Part shown: positions 23,525-30,333 of the stretch, piece by piece
Layout: each line of letters starts with the position of its first letter
How positions within the stretch are numbered: position 1 is the first letter of the stretch
Assembly: GCA_938017655.1 (NCBI GenBank)
Contig: CALIJO010000011.1
Location: 1 to 33,152 of the forward strand
DNA length: 33,152 bases
Direction: 5' to 3'
From: an uncultured Candidatus Saccharibacteria bacterium
GTDB taxonomy: Bacteria; Patescibacteriota; Saccharimonadia; Saccharimonadales; Saccharimonadaceae
The notes under the pieces: generated by a model
What the model was told of the DNA's origin: nothing
Database searches by the model: none
The model's input: the letters and a program-made list of their open reading frames with translations, nothing else
Position numbers and translations under genes: made by a program

Positions 23525-23978
23525 TAGCCGCCCTTTTCTTATCGTAAGTACTTTCACATTCGGTATGTCTATCGCCACCATCGAAGTTGACATAGAACTT
23601 GGTGCCGTCCTTTGCAACTGCATTTATATAAAAACTTGGATTAGCAATAGCGGTTCGCCAATCAAGATAGCGAACAACCTCAAACTCCAAATCAGAGTTC
23701 TTTTCTACGGCACACCGAACTAGCATTTGCAAGCCTTGCTTATTACGGTTCTTAGCACAATCTTCTGGATGTTCAGAACAATATTGTTCCACAATTTGCT
23801 CAACTTTCGGATTATCTGATTTTTCGTAAAACTCAGGCTCTCCAAAAGTAGTATTAAACGCACCTATTAGCTGAAAGCCTAAGACCAATGCTCCACCCAC
23901 AAAAATAATTGCCGGCGCACAAATTATCAAAATAATGGGTATAAGTTTTTTATTATTTTTTTGGATCTTCTTAATCAT
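23517..23978 (-). CDS. Small membrane-anchored protein of unknown function
   Basis: 153 residues. Basic N-terminus, then one membrane helix (about 12-36, LIPIILIICAPAIIFVGGALVLGF), then an outside-facing domain with four cysteines (YCSEHPEDC, RCAVEK, ECEST) that could form disulfides. YINAVAKDGTKFYVNFDGGD suggests a small beta domain. First gene of a two-gene unit in the accessory region. No named family recognised. Confidence 0.6.
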   Translation of the reverse strand: MIKKIQKNNKKLIPIILIICAPAIIFVGGALVLGFQLIGAFNTTFGEPEFYEKSDNPKVEQIVEQYCSEHPEDCAKNRNKQGLQMLVRCAVEKNSDLEFEVVRYLDWRTAIANPSFYINAVAKDGTKFYVNFDGGDRHTECESTYDKKRAANE

Positions 23979-24056
23979 AGTCGCTTTTTTAATTATAGTA
24001 TAAAAGGTCGACTTTTAGTCATACGAAATAATGTTTATGCTTAAATCCGTTAAGGT

Positions 24057-24148
24057 CCAGAGCCTTTGCAACAAAATGCATTGTTAAATAACCAATACAC
24101 ATTCACAAGAAGACTTAGCAAAACCACTACCGCATTCCGCTAAGCTTA
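24057..24148. other. Spacer without recognised content
   Basis: Between the divergent membrane-protein unit and the surface-protein gene I see no gene, strong hairpin or repeat. The promoter of the next gene is at 24157-24162. Confidence 0.4.
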
Positions 24149-24156
24149 TTTTGCGA

Positions 24157-24162
24157 TATAAT
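24157..24162 (+). promoter_or_regulatory. -10 box, 9 bases from ATG of the surface-protein gene
   Basis: TATAAT at 24157-24162; ATG 24172. Near-leaderless transcript predicted. Confidence 0.5.
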
Positions 24163-24171
24163 ATAAGCATT

Positions 24172-25290
24172 ATGGAGTACGAAATACGCAGAAATTTTAA
24201 TCAATCTAACCACGAACTTAATCCTGAGTCTCATCAAATTTCCGAATTTCGTGCACGATTGAGAAATTCTGGTCCCGAAATTCCAGAATTCATGCGTACC
24301 GAAGCCTATACTGAGCGCCGTCTCCAACATCGAGCTCAATCTGAACTTAACAAAAAGCGTGAAAACGAGCCTGCTCTCAATACTATTGGCGAAAGACTTA
24401 CTCATCTAGCTACCATGACCGCCCCTACCATTGGTCGCGCTGCTCTGCTTGCAATTGGTATAGGACTTACCATGAAAGGCGCTTCTGCATTAGCTAACCA
24501 CATCCCTAATCAATCCATCGAGCAGCACCAAAAAGACATGGAAGAACTCGGCATCCCTCTCGAAGATGAAGAAGAAAACGACTATGATCGCACCTTCACT
24601 GGTTATGAAGATTATATGAATAATGAAGCGCAAGAATTTACTCCCGATAATAATCTAACCATTCCAGAAAAAACTATAGAAAATAACAATGTCACCTTCT
24701 TGAATACCAATCTCGCTACTCCAGCTGAACGCCACACCACTATTACTCTACAAGATGAGAAATTTACTCACACCGCTGAAAAGACTCTCTTAAGAACAAT
24801 TAACTTCCCTGCCGGCGCCGGTCAGTTCAAATCTTTTATGGACTACAAAGCTATCACCGATAAAACTACCCCGAATTATAATTTCACTCACGAAAATACT
24901 AATTTTCACGTTGGAAAATCCGGTCTCACCTATTACCAAGAGGGCGGAAATATCTACCCTGTCGTTGCGGTCGGTAGTGGCATCTCCGATAAAGTCGGCC
25001 AACTCATCGAAGTTACCCTTGATAATCAAGGAAATCAAAACACCTTGCGCTGTGTCATTGGCGACCAAAAAGACGATAATGACACCGATCCAGCTACCCA
25101 CACTATTCATAAAAACGATCATAGTGTGGTCGAATTTCTCGTCGATTACGACCAGCTAAAAGAAGCCAATCCTACCGCTGCTAATATGGGTGATCTCACT
25201 TATCTCGATAATTCTCAATTTAATCTCAAAGGCAACGTCACTAAGGTTCAAGTCCTCGACCAAAATTTCTACCCAAACGAAAATCAATAA
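24172..25290 (+). CDS. Membrane-anchored surface protein with a Gram-positive-type wall/phage-associated domain
   Basis: 372 residues. The N-terminal 85 residues are charged and Glu/Arg-rich, then one membrane helix (about 86-106, TIGRAALLAIGIGLTMKGASA), an acidic linker and an outside domain from about 200. There, FKSFMDYKAITDKTTPNY, YPVVAVGSGISDKVGQL, CVIGDQKDDNDTDPATHTIH and VVEFLVDYDQL...MGDLTYL follow the order of blocks I know from Firmicutes surface and phage tail proteins (SYMDYRAIT...GD.K...D...H...VEFIVD). The activity of that domain is not known to me. Start at ATG 24172 fits the -10 spacing. Confidence 0.65.
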   Translation: MEYEIRRNFNQSNHELNPESHQISEFRARLRNSGPEIPEFMRTEAYTERRLQHRAQSELNKKRENEPALNTIGERLTHLATMTAPTIGRAALLAIGIGLTMKGASALANHIPNQSIEQHQKDMEELGIPLEDEEENDYDRTFTGYEDYMNNEAQEFTPDNNLTIPEKTIENNNVTFLNTNLATPAERHTTITLQDEKFTHTAEKTLLRTINFPAGAGQFKSFMDYKAITDKTTPNYNFTHENTNFHVGKSGLTYYQEGGNIYPVVAVGSGISDKVGQLIEVTLDNQGNQNTLRCVIGDQKDDNDTDPATHTIHKNDHSVVEFLVDYDQLKEANPTAANMGDLTYLDNSQFNLKGNVTKVQVLDQNFYPNENQ

Positions 25291-25294
25291 TCAA

Positions 25295-25323
25295 AAAATA
25301 AGCTCGAACGCCGAGCTTATTTT
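25295..25323. terminator. Terminator of the surface-protein gene
   Basis: Perfect 12-bp stem AAAATAAGCTCG/CGAGCTTATTTT with a 5-nt loop; works in both directions. Confidence 0.9.
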
Positions 25324-25405
25324 AATTCCGTACATCAAAATCCCAAGTTTATTTTATTCCACACATCAATCACTCCATTATTATCCCCAGAATCTACACA
25401 CAAAA

Positions 25406-25434
25406 AAATAAGCCCTCGCGGGGCTTATTTTTAG
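25406..25434 (-). terminator. Terminator of rpsA
   Basis: Perfect 10-bp stem AAATAAGCCC/GGGCTTATTT, 5-nt loop, T-run on the minus strand, just after the S1 stop at 25443. Confidence 0.9.
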
Positions 25435-25442
25435 CTTCTGTC

Positions 25443-26510
25443 TTATTTTGCAACAGAGAGTGAGATCTTGCGACCTTCACGATCGATATCTAGAACCTTG
25501 AAGTTCTTGCGTTCGTTCAAGGTAAAGATTTTTTCTGGATCGACATCGTTACCTTCACCAAGTTCAGAAACGTGAACCAAAGCTTCGACAGCTGGAGAAA
25601 TCTGAACAAAAGCACCAAATGGGGTAATACGAGTAACCGTACCTTCCACCTTGGAACCCTTCTTCAAGTTTTCTACTTCTGATAGCCATGGGTCAGCCAC
25701 GAGTTGCTTGATGGAGAGGCTGAGGCGTTCCTTATCAATCGCAATAATTTTTGCCTTGATAGTGTCACCAACCTTTACGTAGTCAGATGGATTGTTTACA
25801 CGTTCCCAAGAGATTTCTGAGATGTGTACCAAACCTTCGATACCTTCTACGTTTACGAATACACCGAAGTCTACTACACCGGTTACTACACCTTCGACAG
25901 TATCACCGACGTGGAGTTCAGCAAAACGAGCAGCGAGGCCATCTTTGACAGCTTCTTTTTCAGAGAAGATCAGCTTGTTATCTTTCTTGCTTGCATCAAG
26001 GATACGAACCTTGATTCCCTTACCGACAAGAGAGTTAAGGCGCTGCAAAATTTCGTCCTTATCAGCAGAACCTACGCGTGGGTAGTGCTCAGCAGAAAGT
26101 TGTGAAACTGGCAAGAAACCACGAATTCCTTCGTACTCTACGAGAAGACCACCACGGTTTGCATCAAATGGGGTAACTTCCACGATTTCAGAAGCATCGA
26201 GCTTGGCTTGGATTTCATCCCAACCCTTATCCTTCACAGCCTTGCGGAGTGAAAGAAGCACCATGCCGTCTTCCATCTCAGAATCGATCACAGAAGCGGT
26301 AACTTCTGCACCTTCTTCGAGGTTACGTGCGAAAGAAGCTTCGCGACGAGGCACCAAACCTACGCCTTGTGCACCGAGATCAATTAAGATTTCGTGCTTT
26401 TTTACTGACAAAACAGTTCCGGAAACTACATCTCCAGTTGCTGCTTTTTTGATAGAGTCGCCAGCATTAGCTAGCAATTCATCCATTGTTACTTTTTTGG
26501 CATCAGCCAT
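25443..26510 (-). CDS. rpsA: Small ribosomal subunit protein S1 (four S1 domains)
   Basis: 355 residues, four S1/OB RNA-binding domains (roughly 25-90, 105-175, 190-262, 275-345), like the short S1 of Gram-positive bacteria; E. coli has six. Each repeat shows the S1 pattern, clearest in GDTVEGVVTGVVDFGVFVNV...GLVHISEIS and GSKVEGTVTRITPFGAFVQI...ALVHVSELG. It helps load structured mRNA on the 30S subunit. ATG 26510 (MADAKKV) is chosen because GAAGGAAGG precedes it; a longer in-frame start at 26558 would lie in the leader hairpin. A promoter TTTACA-17-TATATT gives a leader of about 77 nt with a large hairpin. Confidence 0.94.
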   Translation of the reverse strand: MADAKKVTMDELLANAGDSIKKAATGDVVSGTVLSVKKHEILIDLGAQGVGLVPRREASFARNLEEGAEVTASVIDSEMEDGMVLLSLRKAVKDKGWDEIQAKLDASEIVEVTPFDANRGGLLVEYEGIRGFLPVSQLSAEHYPRVGSADKDEILQRLNSLVGKGIKVRILDASKKDNKLIFSEKEAVKDGLAARFAELHVGDTVEGVVTGVVDFGVFVNVEGIEGLVHISEISWERVNNPSDYVKVGDTIKAKIIAIDKERLSLSIKQLVADPWLSEVENLKKGSKVEGTVTRITPFGAFVQISPAVEALVHVSELGEGNDVDPEKIFTLNERKNFKVLDIDREGRKISLSVAK

Positions 26511-26537
26511 TCTTATATTTTTCCTTCCTTCAGGCCC

Positions 26538-26574
26538 GTTCAGCTGATTTTCTTTCACAAAAAATCACTTGAAC
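26538..26574 (-). promoter_or_regulatory. rpsA leader hairpin
   Basis: On the minus strand GTTCAAGTGATTTT pairs with AAAATCAGCTGAAC: 12 of 14 positions, with a 2x2 internal loop and a 9-nt loop. It ends 8 bases before the ribosome site (26522-26529). Possible autoregulatory site, since S1 is known to control its own translation in E. coli. Confidence 0.6.
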
Positions 26575-26593
26575 GAACCCGAATCTATTCCTT

Positions 26594-26622
26594 AATATAT
26601 CAAAATCACCTCTGTTTGTAAA
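26594..26622 (-). promoter_or_regulatory. Promoter of rpsA, TTTACA-17-TATATT
   Basis: -35 TTTACA at 26617-26622, 17-base spacer, -10 TATATT at 26594-26599 on the minus strand. Transcription start near 26587. Confidence 0.7.
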
Positions 26623-26750
26623 GTGTTACCAGTCTCTACCTCTAGTCTTCCAAGCCCCACTTTCATTCCTCTCCGTCTCTATCGTCCACCTCCTATCTTT
26701 TATGCCTTTAGTTTTCTCTGCTTCTGCTTTCTTTTTTTCTTCACTCAAAC

Positions 26751-26756
26751 TACAAT
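26751..26756 (+). promoter_or_regulatory. -10 box, 6 bases from ATG of the HELGH gene
   Basis: TACAAT at 26751-26756; ATG 26763. Leaderless transcript predicted. Confidence 0.5.
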
Positions 26757-26762
26757 AACTTT

Positions 26763-27260
26763 ATGAAAAGCGAGGTTGCTCATCAAAAAAGTTCTTTCCC
26801 TAGCGAGGTTTTCCATCAAAAACAGCAATTTCTCGATTTTTTGCGCTCCCAGTATCCCGATTATCATTTTCACCTCAAATCTCGTTTCTCTTTTCGTTAT
26901 CCTAAGATGATTAATCTCGATCAATCCGCTCTCCTTGACGACACGCCTTTTGCTGATTTTGCTCTTCAAGCCCTCCACGAACTCGGCCATGCTCTTAATG
27001 AACACCAAAATTATAACACCGCGATCGATCGCCTTAAGCTCGAATCTGAAGCCTGGCAAACCGCCGCAGCCCTTATTGAGAAACACCAGCACTTTCAAGA
27101 TATTGAATACTTAAATTATGACCCCGAATACGCCGAAGCTCATCTTGACACCTACCGCGATTGGCTTCATACTCAGTCTCTCTGTAAAAAATGTACTCTC
27201 ACACGCTTTCAAGATGATCACGGCCACTGGCATTGCCCGCATTGTGATCACTTATTTTGA
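26763..27260 (+). CDS. Zinc metallopeptidase-like protein with C-terminal zinc ribbon
   Basis: 165 residues. HELGH (72-76) with a downstream ESEAW (94-98) gives the HExxH...E layout of gluzincins such as the ImmA/IrrE group, where that Glu is the third zinc ligand. The C-terminus carries two CxxC pairs (141/144 and 158/161), a treble-clef or ribbon zinc site. There is no signal peptide, so it is cytosolic. No helix-turn-helix partner is adjacent as is usual for ImmA. Catalysis is inferred from the motif; the target is unknown. Confidence 0.7.
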   Translation: MKSEVAHQKSSFPSEVFHQKQQFLDFLRSQYPDYHFHLKSRFSFRYPKMINLDQSALLDDTPFADFALQALHELGHALNEHQNYNTAIDRLKLESEAWQTAAALIEKHQHFQDIEYLNYDPEYAEAHLDTYRDWLHTQSLCKKCTLTRFQDDHGHWHCPHCDHLF

Positions 27261-27294
27261 TCAATTCCCCACCATTTAGATTTTAGTTACACAA

Positions 27295-27326
27295 AAAATA
27301 AATCCGCCGAAGCAGATTTATTTTTC
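27295..27326. terminator. Bidirectional terminator between HELGH gene and KGG gene
   Basis: AAATAAATC...GATTTATTT stem with an inner GC pair region, A-run before and T-run after; serves both convergent genes. Confidence 0.8.
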
Positions 27327-27349
27327 TTAATTCTAGGTGAATAAATAAA

Positions 27350-27562
27350 TTATTCAGTTACAGTTTTTGCTTTTGCAGGACCGCGTTTTGACAAACGACC
27401 ACCTTTAGCACCAGCAATTTTCGCAAGAGCAGGGTTAGCTGCAAAGCCACCGGTACGACCTAAGCGTCCACCTTTTTGACCAATGCGAGCGTAAAACTCC
27501 TTACCATATTTTGCGCGATTTGTTGCAGCAGCTTTCAAACCACCAGCTTTAGTTCCAGCCAT
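27350..27562 (-). CDS. KGG-repeat (stress-induced, YciG-like) small basic protein
   Basis: 70 residues, basic, rich in Gly/Ala/Lys. GQKGGRLGRTGGFAANPALAKIAGAKGGRLSKRG has two KGG motifs of the stress-induced KGG family (YciG-like). Such proteins are small and of uncertain molecular role; nucleic-acid binding is suspected from charge. AGAAGGAT lies before the ATG. The promoter is the best consensus in the window (TTGACA-17-TATAAT), so high expression is likely. Confidence 0.85.
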   Translation of the reverse strand: MAGTKAGGLKAAATNRAKYGKEFYARIGQKGGRLGRTGGFAANPALAKIAGAKGGRLSKRGPAKAKTVTE

Positions 27563-27638
27563 TTAAAATCCTTCTGCCCACCATTTTTTTAATTCTCTTA
27601 TTTACCTTAAGCCTCCCGCTCAAAGGTTAATAACTAGC

Positions 27639-27667
27639 ATTATATAATAACAGAAGCAGTTTGTCAA
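27639..27667 (-). promoter_or_regulatory. Consensus sigma-70 type promoter of the KGG gene
   Basis: TTGACA (27662-27667), 17-base spacer, TATAAT (27639-27644) on the minus strand. Leader of about 70 nt before the ATG at 27562. Confidence 0.88.
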
Positions 27668-27716
27668 TACGCTAAAGTTAAAAAATATGTCATAATATTT
27701 ATTCTTCCCTTAGACT

Positions 27717-27780
27717 CAATATCCGCCCCATGATATACTTCTTATTTACAATGTCCGTCTCATGATATATTCTCTCTGTA
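27717..27780. repeat. 32-bp degenerate tandem repeat
   Basis: CAATATCCGCCCCATGATAT at 27717 and CAATGTCCGTCTCATGATAT at 27749, period 32. Intergenic, between the KGG promoter and tRNA-Ala. The rest of this 315-base gap holds only the two promoters. Confidence 0.75.
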
Positions 27781-27838
27781 AAATCTTCCTAATAACTTAC
27801 GTTCCACTCTCCCACCTCTTCGAGTCTCCCTAATTTTA

Positions 27839-27867
27839 TTGACTTTTCACTCGCTTTTTGCTAAAAT
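27839..27867 (+). promoter_or_regulatory. Promoter of tRNA-Ala, TTGACT-17-extended TAAAAT
   Basis: TTGACT (27839-27844), 17-base spacer, TGCTAAAAT with the hexamer at 27862-27867. Transcription start close to the tRNA 5' end. Confidence 0.8.
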
Positions 27868-27877
27868 TCTTGCGTAT

Positions 27878-27954
27878 GGGGCAATAGCTCAGCTGATTAG
27901 AGCGCTGCCTTTGCAAGGCAGAGGTCCAGGGTTTGAATCCCTGTTGCTCCACCA
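27878..27954 (+). tRNA. tRNA-Ala (UGC)
   Basis: Complete: acceptor GGGGCAA/TTGCTCC with the G3:U70 wobble that defines alanine identity, D-arm GCTC...GAGC, anticodon stem CTGCC/GGCAG with loop TTTGCAA (anticodon TGC), T-arm CAGGG-TTTGAAT-CCCTG, discriminator A and encoded CCA. Confidence 0.98.
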
Positions 27955-27959
27955 TACAT

Positions 27960-27995
27960 GGGGTGTTTAGCGTCCCCCCGCTGAACACTCCACCA
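27960..27995 (+). ncRNA. Hairpin resembling an alanine acceptor minihelix
   Basis: Starts 5 bases after the tRNA-Ala CCA. The first 7 bases GGGGTGT pair with ACACTCC, with a G:U wobble at pair 3 exactly as in tRNA-Ala, followed by single-stranded ACCA. The stem continues (TTAGCG/CGCTGA) to 13 pairs and a 6-nt C-rich loop. A terminator follows at 28001. It could be aminoacylated by AlaRS if cut free. Whether it is functional or just a degenerate tRNA piece is unknown. Confidence 0.6.
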
Positions 27996-28000
27996 AAAAT

Positions 28001-28020
28001 ACCCTCGCGGGTCTTTTTTT
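28001..28020 (+). terminator. Terminator of the tRNA-Ala transcript
   Basis: ACCC-TCGC-GGGT then C and a run of seven T. Confidence 0.8.
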
Positions 28021-28188
28021 ATCTTTTAATTTTCCTTACCCTAATTTTTTATAGCAAAAAATCATCTATCCTCCCCTATTAATCATTCTTTTTTGACCAC
28101 TGGCCTTTAACCATTATTTGCTTCAAACGCAAAATTCAAACACAAAAAAACGACCTTACGCCGAACACTTGATTTATCATTTCTAATT

Positions 28189-28265
28189 TGGTGGGGATAT
28201 GTGGACTTGAACCACAGACCTCGTCATTATCAGTGACGCGCTCTAACCAGCTGAGCTATATCCCC
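28189..28265 (-). tRNA. tRNA-Ile (GAU)
   Basis: Read on the minus strand: acceptor GGGGATA pairing with TATCCCC, D-arm GCTC...GAGC, anticodon stem CGTCA/TGACG with loop CTGATAA (anticodon GAT), T-arm CTGTGG-TTCAAGT-CCACAT, discriminator A and encoded CCA. It faces tRNA-Ala and is not in a 16S-23S spacer. A promoter TTGCAT-17-TAAAAT lies upstream, next to the divergent small membrane gene. Confidence 0.97.
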
Positions 28266-28325
28266 AATATCACTTATTTTACCCCATAAAACTTAAAAAT
28301 GCAACAAAATCCCAGCTAATTCTGT

Positions 28326-28331
28326 TATAAT
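28326..28331 (+). promoter_or_regulatory. Extended -10, 9 bases from ATG of the small membrane protein gene
   Basis: TGTTATAAT; hexamer 28326-28331; ATG 28341. A second TATAAT overlaps the start region but is too close to be used. Confidence 0.5.
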
Positions 28332-28340
28332 ATATAATAT

Positions 28341-28574
28341 ATGAATTGGAATTTTAGTTTTACTTGGGTTTTTATCGGCCTCATTATCGTTGCTATCGGC
28401 GGCATTATGGTCGCTAAGTACCACGAGATCTCCACCAGTTTCTTAAACGGCATTTCTTCTTATGAACGCGTCAAATTTTGGGGCCTTATCGCCATCCTGC
28501 TTGGGCTTATCGTAATGTCGAATCTCCACATTTTTCTCCTTACCCTCTTCGTGCAAGCAGTTTTTAAGCGCTAA
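28341..28574 (+). CDS. Small integral membrane protein, two helices
   Basis: 77 residues with membrane helices at about 6-26 (FTWVFIGLIIVAIGGIMVA) and about 46-70 (FWGLIAILLGLIVMSNLHIFLLTLF), joined by a short polar loop. No family recognised, although such two-helix proteins are common in this lineage. Single-gene unit with its own terminator. Confidence 0.65.
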   Translation: MNWNFSFTWVFIGLIIVAIGGIMVAKYHEISTSFLNGISSYERVKFWGLIAILLGLIVMSNLHIFLLTLFVQAVFKR

Positions 28575-28609
28575 AACACCTAAAAGCAAAAATCACACTT
28601 ACTTCATCA

Positions 28610-28632
28610 AAAAACGCCAAAATGGCGTTTTT
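28610..28632 (+). terminator. Terminator of the small membrane protein gene
   Basis: Perfect 10-bp stem AAAAACGCCA/TGGCGTTTTT with a 3-nt loop. Confidence 0.9.
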
Positions 28633-28647
28633 CTTTCTCCAATCAAA

Positions 28648-28669
28648 AAAACGCCCCACTCGGCGTTTT
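28648..28669 (-). terminator. Terminator of the SpoU methyltransferase gene
   Basis: AAAACGCC/GGCGTTTT stem, 6-nt loop, T-run on the minus strand. Confidence 0.88.
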
Positions 28670-28673
28670 CATT

Positions 28674-29330
28674 TTAAGCATTTATTACATTTTGCCGCAC
28701 CCATTCGTACATCGCAATGCCCGCCGCCACCCCCACATTTACTGATCTAGTCGAACCAAAAGACTCGATATATCGCACGTCATCTGCCGCATTTACCAAT
28801 TCTAGACTAATTCCATTACCCTCACTACCGAAAACTAGCGTAGAATGGCTCTCAAAGCGTTTCAGACCCAAAGGTTTGGCACGTTCCACGTTGTTTTCAA
28901 TTGCCACCACTTCCCTTTTACGCGCCCTTTGATCCGCCATAAAATCTTCCATCGATGGCCAATATACGATTTCCAAATATTTATCTGTACACATCGCACC
29001 CCGGCGGTTGTATTTTCGTCGCCCCACAATATGCACCTTACTTACATTAAAGTTATTCGCCGAGCGCACAATTGTTCCCGCATTAAAATCGTGATCAACA
29101 TTTTCGATCGCAATCTCCAGGCTATTTCGTTTTTCTGCCAGTCTCTCTTTTACCTCTTCATTTGACAGCCCCTTGTATTCATCTACCAAATTCCTGGTGT
29201 CCATCTTCGCGTCCAAAATCTCATCACCTACGAGTAAATTCCGGGTATCCATCTTCGTGTCCAAAATCTCATCGCCTACAAGTTCATTGCTCAGAATTTT
29301 ACTCAAATTTTCACTTTCCAAAATATTCAT
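28674..29330 (-). CDS. SpoU/TrmH-family RNA 2'-O-methyltransferase
   Basis: 218 residues. SPOUT-fold enzyme that methylates ribose 2'-OH in tRNA or rRNA with S-adenosylmethionine. Motif 1 NAGTIVRSANNFNV with the catalytic Arg, motif 2 LVFGSEGNGIS and motif 3 SFGSTRSVNVGVAAGIAMYEW are intact. The first 50 residues hold a 16-residue in-frame repeat (LVGDEILD(T/A)KMDTRNL at 17-32 and 33-48) with no counterpart in the family. The RNA target cannot be told (tRNA position 18 or 23S sites). TATAAT at 29338-29343 ends 7 bases before the ATG. Confidence 0.93.
   Translation of the reverse strand: MNILESENLSKILSNELVGDEILDTKMDTRNLLVGDEILDAKMDTRNLVDEYKGLSNEEVKERLAEKRNSLEIAIENVDHDFNAGTIVRSANNFNVSKVHIVGRRKYNRRGAMCTDKYLEIVYWPSMEDFMADQRARKREVVAIENNVERAKPLGLKRFESHSTLVFGSEGNGISLELVNAADDVRYIESFGSTRSVNVGVAAGIAMYEWVRQNVINA
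29187..29282 (-). repeat. In-frame 48-bp tandem duplication in the methyltransferase gene
   Basis: Two 48-bp units (29235-29282 and 29187-29234) encode the 16-residue repeat; they differ at only a few bases, so the duplication is recent. Confidence 0.85.
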
Positions 29331-29337
29331 TACCTCT

Positions 29338-29343
29338 ATTATA
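29338..29343 (-). promoter_or_regulatory. -10 box, 7 bases from ATG of the SpoU gene
   Basis: TATAAT on the minus strand; ATG 29330. The intervening AGAGGTA would serve as a ribosome site only if transcription began further upstream. Confidence 0.55.
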
Positions 29344-29376
29344 GCCTATTTTTAAGTTTCAATTTTATAAAAACCA

Positions 29377-29400
29377 AGAAAAAGGCTGGAAAGTCCAGCC
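29377..29400 (-). terminator. Terminator of the 217-residue gene
   Basis: GGCTGG/CCAGCC stem with a 5-nt loop and T-run on the minus strand, about 140 bases after the stop; the long tail contains AT-rich short repeats. Confidence 0.8.
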
Positions 29401-29539
29401 TCCGGAATTGTTTTATGTTAATCCTTTCACGCCTCACCCAATCCCTTAGAAAAATCACTTTAAAGTCTGTCAAATAACCTAAAAATCGAAATTAAACTAG
29501 AAATTAAATTAAAAATCTGAACTACAGACTCAGTGCCCC

Positions 29540-30193
29540 TTAAATCATAAATCTCAGAACTTTATCCCTGAAATTGATTTGAGCTTCTGCTTCCATTTGA
29601 AGCTTCCTCTTCCCGCTCTTAGTTTCAAGCTTTCTTAGCATTAAAACACTTTTCAGGAGCAGGCACTTATTATCCTCTGTATACAACAAAATTTGCTCTT
29701 TTGCTCGCGAATCTGTCCTCTCCCTCATAAAGAAGTTAAACAGCTTATCTACAGGGATAGCCTTAGTTATTTTTGTCGCATCTTGATGAAGTGCCACCGA
29801 CTGACGATGAGATAGTTCCAACTTTGCTGCTCCATACGGCATCATTATATTAATTTCACCTCGGTGCATATCATAATCGTAATGCGCAGTAAAATAACAG
29901 AAATCACCACTCACCGTTCTTGCCTTTCCCGAAAGTTCTAAATTCATCGAGCTTCTAATTCCCACAACAGAATCTATCTGTTCTAACATAATTTGAAAAT
30001 CTCGCTTCTTAGAGCTTAACTGCAGAAGAATTGGTATTTTCTTCTCATCATCACAAAAAGATGCAAAAAAGTCTTCTTTTTTCACGCATCGCTCTGTCCT
30101 AAATTCATAAGAACGACCTCGATAATTACGACCATCATGTGCTAAGTTAAACTCTTTCCCCGTTCTTTCATCCACAAACTTCGCATCTAACAT
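29540..30193 (-). CDS. Protein of unknown function
   Basis: 217 residues, soluble, basic C-terminus. Alternating beta strands (KIPILLQLSSKKRDFQIMLEQ, GDFCYFTAHYDYDMHRGEINIMM, KEQILLYTEDNKCLLLKSVLML) suggest a beta-rich fold, perhaps a PilZ-like or stress-granule type domain, but I cannot assign it. Strong AAGGAGGG ribosome site and a good promoter (TTGACA-17-TAAAAT, 30265-30293) give a leader of about 65 nt. Confidence 0.6.
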   Translation of the reverse strand: MLDAKFVDERTGKEFNLAHDGRNYRGRSYEFRTERCVKKEDFFASFCDDEKKIPILLQLSSKKRDFQIMLEQIDSVVGIRSSMNLELSGKARTVSGDFCYFTAHYDYDMHRGEINIMMPYGAAKLELSHRQSVALHQDATKITKAIPVDKLFNFFMRERTDSRAKEQILLYTEDNKCLLLKSVLMLRKLETKSGKRKLQMEAEAQINFRDKVLRFMI

Positions 30194-30264
30194 AAAACCC
30201 TCCTTTTAAATAACCACTGCGCTACACTTCTCTCTTTGTTCACAGTCCACAAAAAGACACCTTC

Positions 30265-30293
30265 ATTTTACCAAAAAATACTTAAGTTGTCAA
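30265..30293 (-). promoter_or_regulatory. Promoter TTGACA-17-extended TAAAAT
   Basis: TTGACA (30288-30293), 17-base spacer ending TGG, TAAAAT (30265-30270) on the minus strand. The -35 box overlaps the T-run of the preceding terminator. Confidence 0.82.
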
Positions 30294-30321
30294 AAAGCAC
30301 CTCTATTACAAGGTGCTTTGA
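30294..30321 (-). terminator. Terminator of the cation exchanger gene
   Basis: AAGCACCT/AGGTGCTT stem with T-run on the minus strand (GGTGCTTTTTGACA), which runs straight into the next promoter. Confidence 0.82.
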
Positions 30322-30333
30322 TTCCCCAGAATT

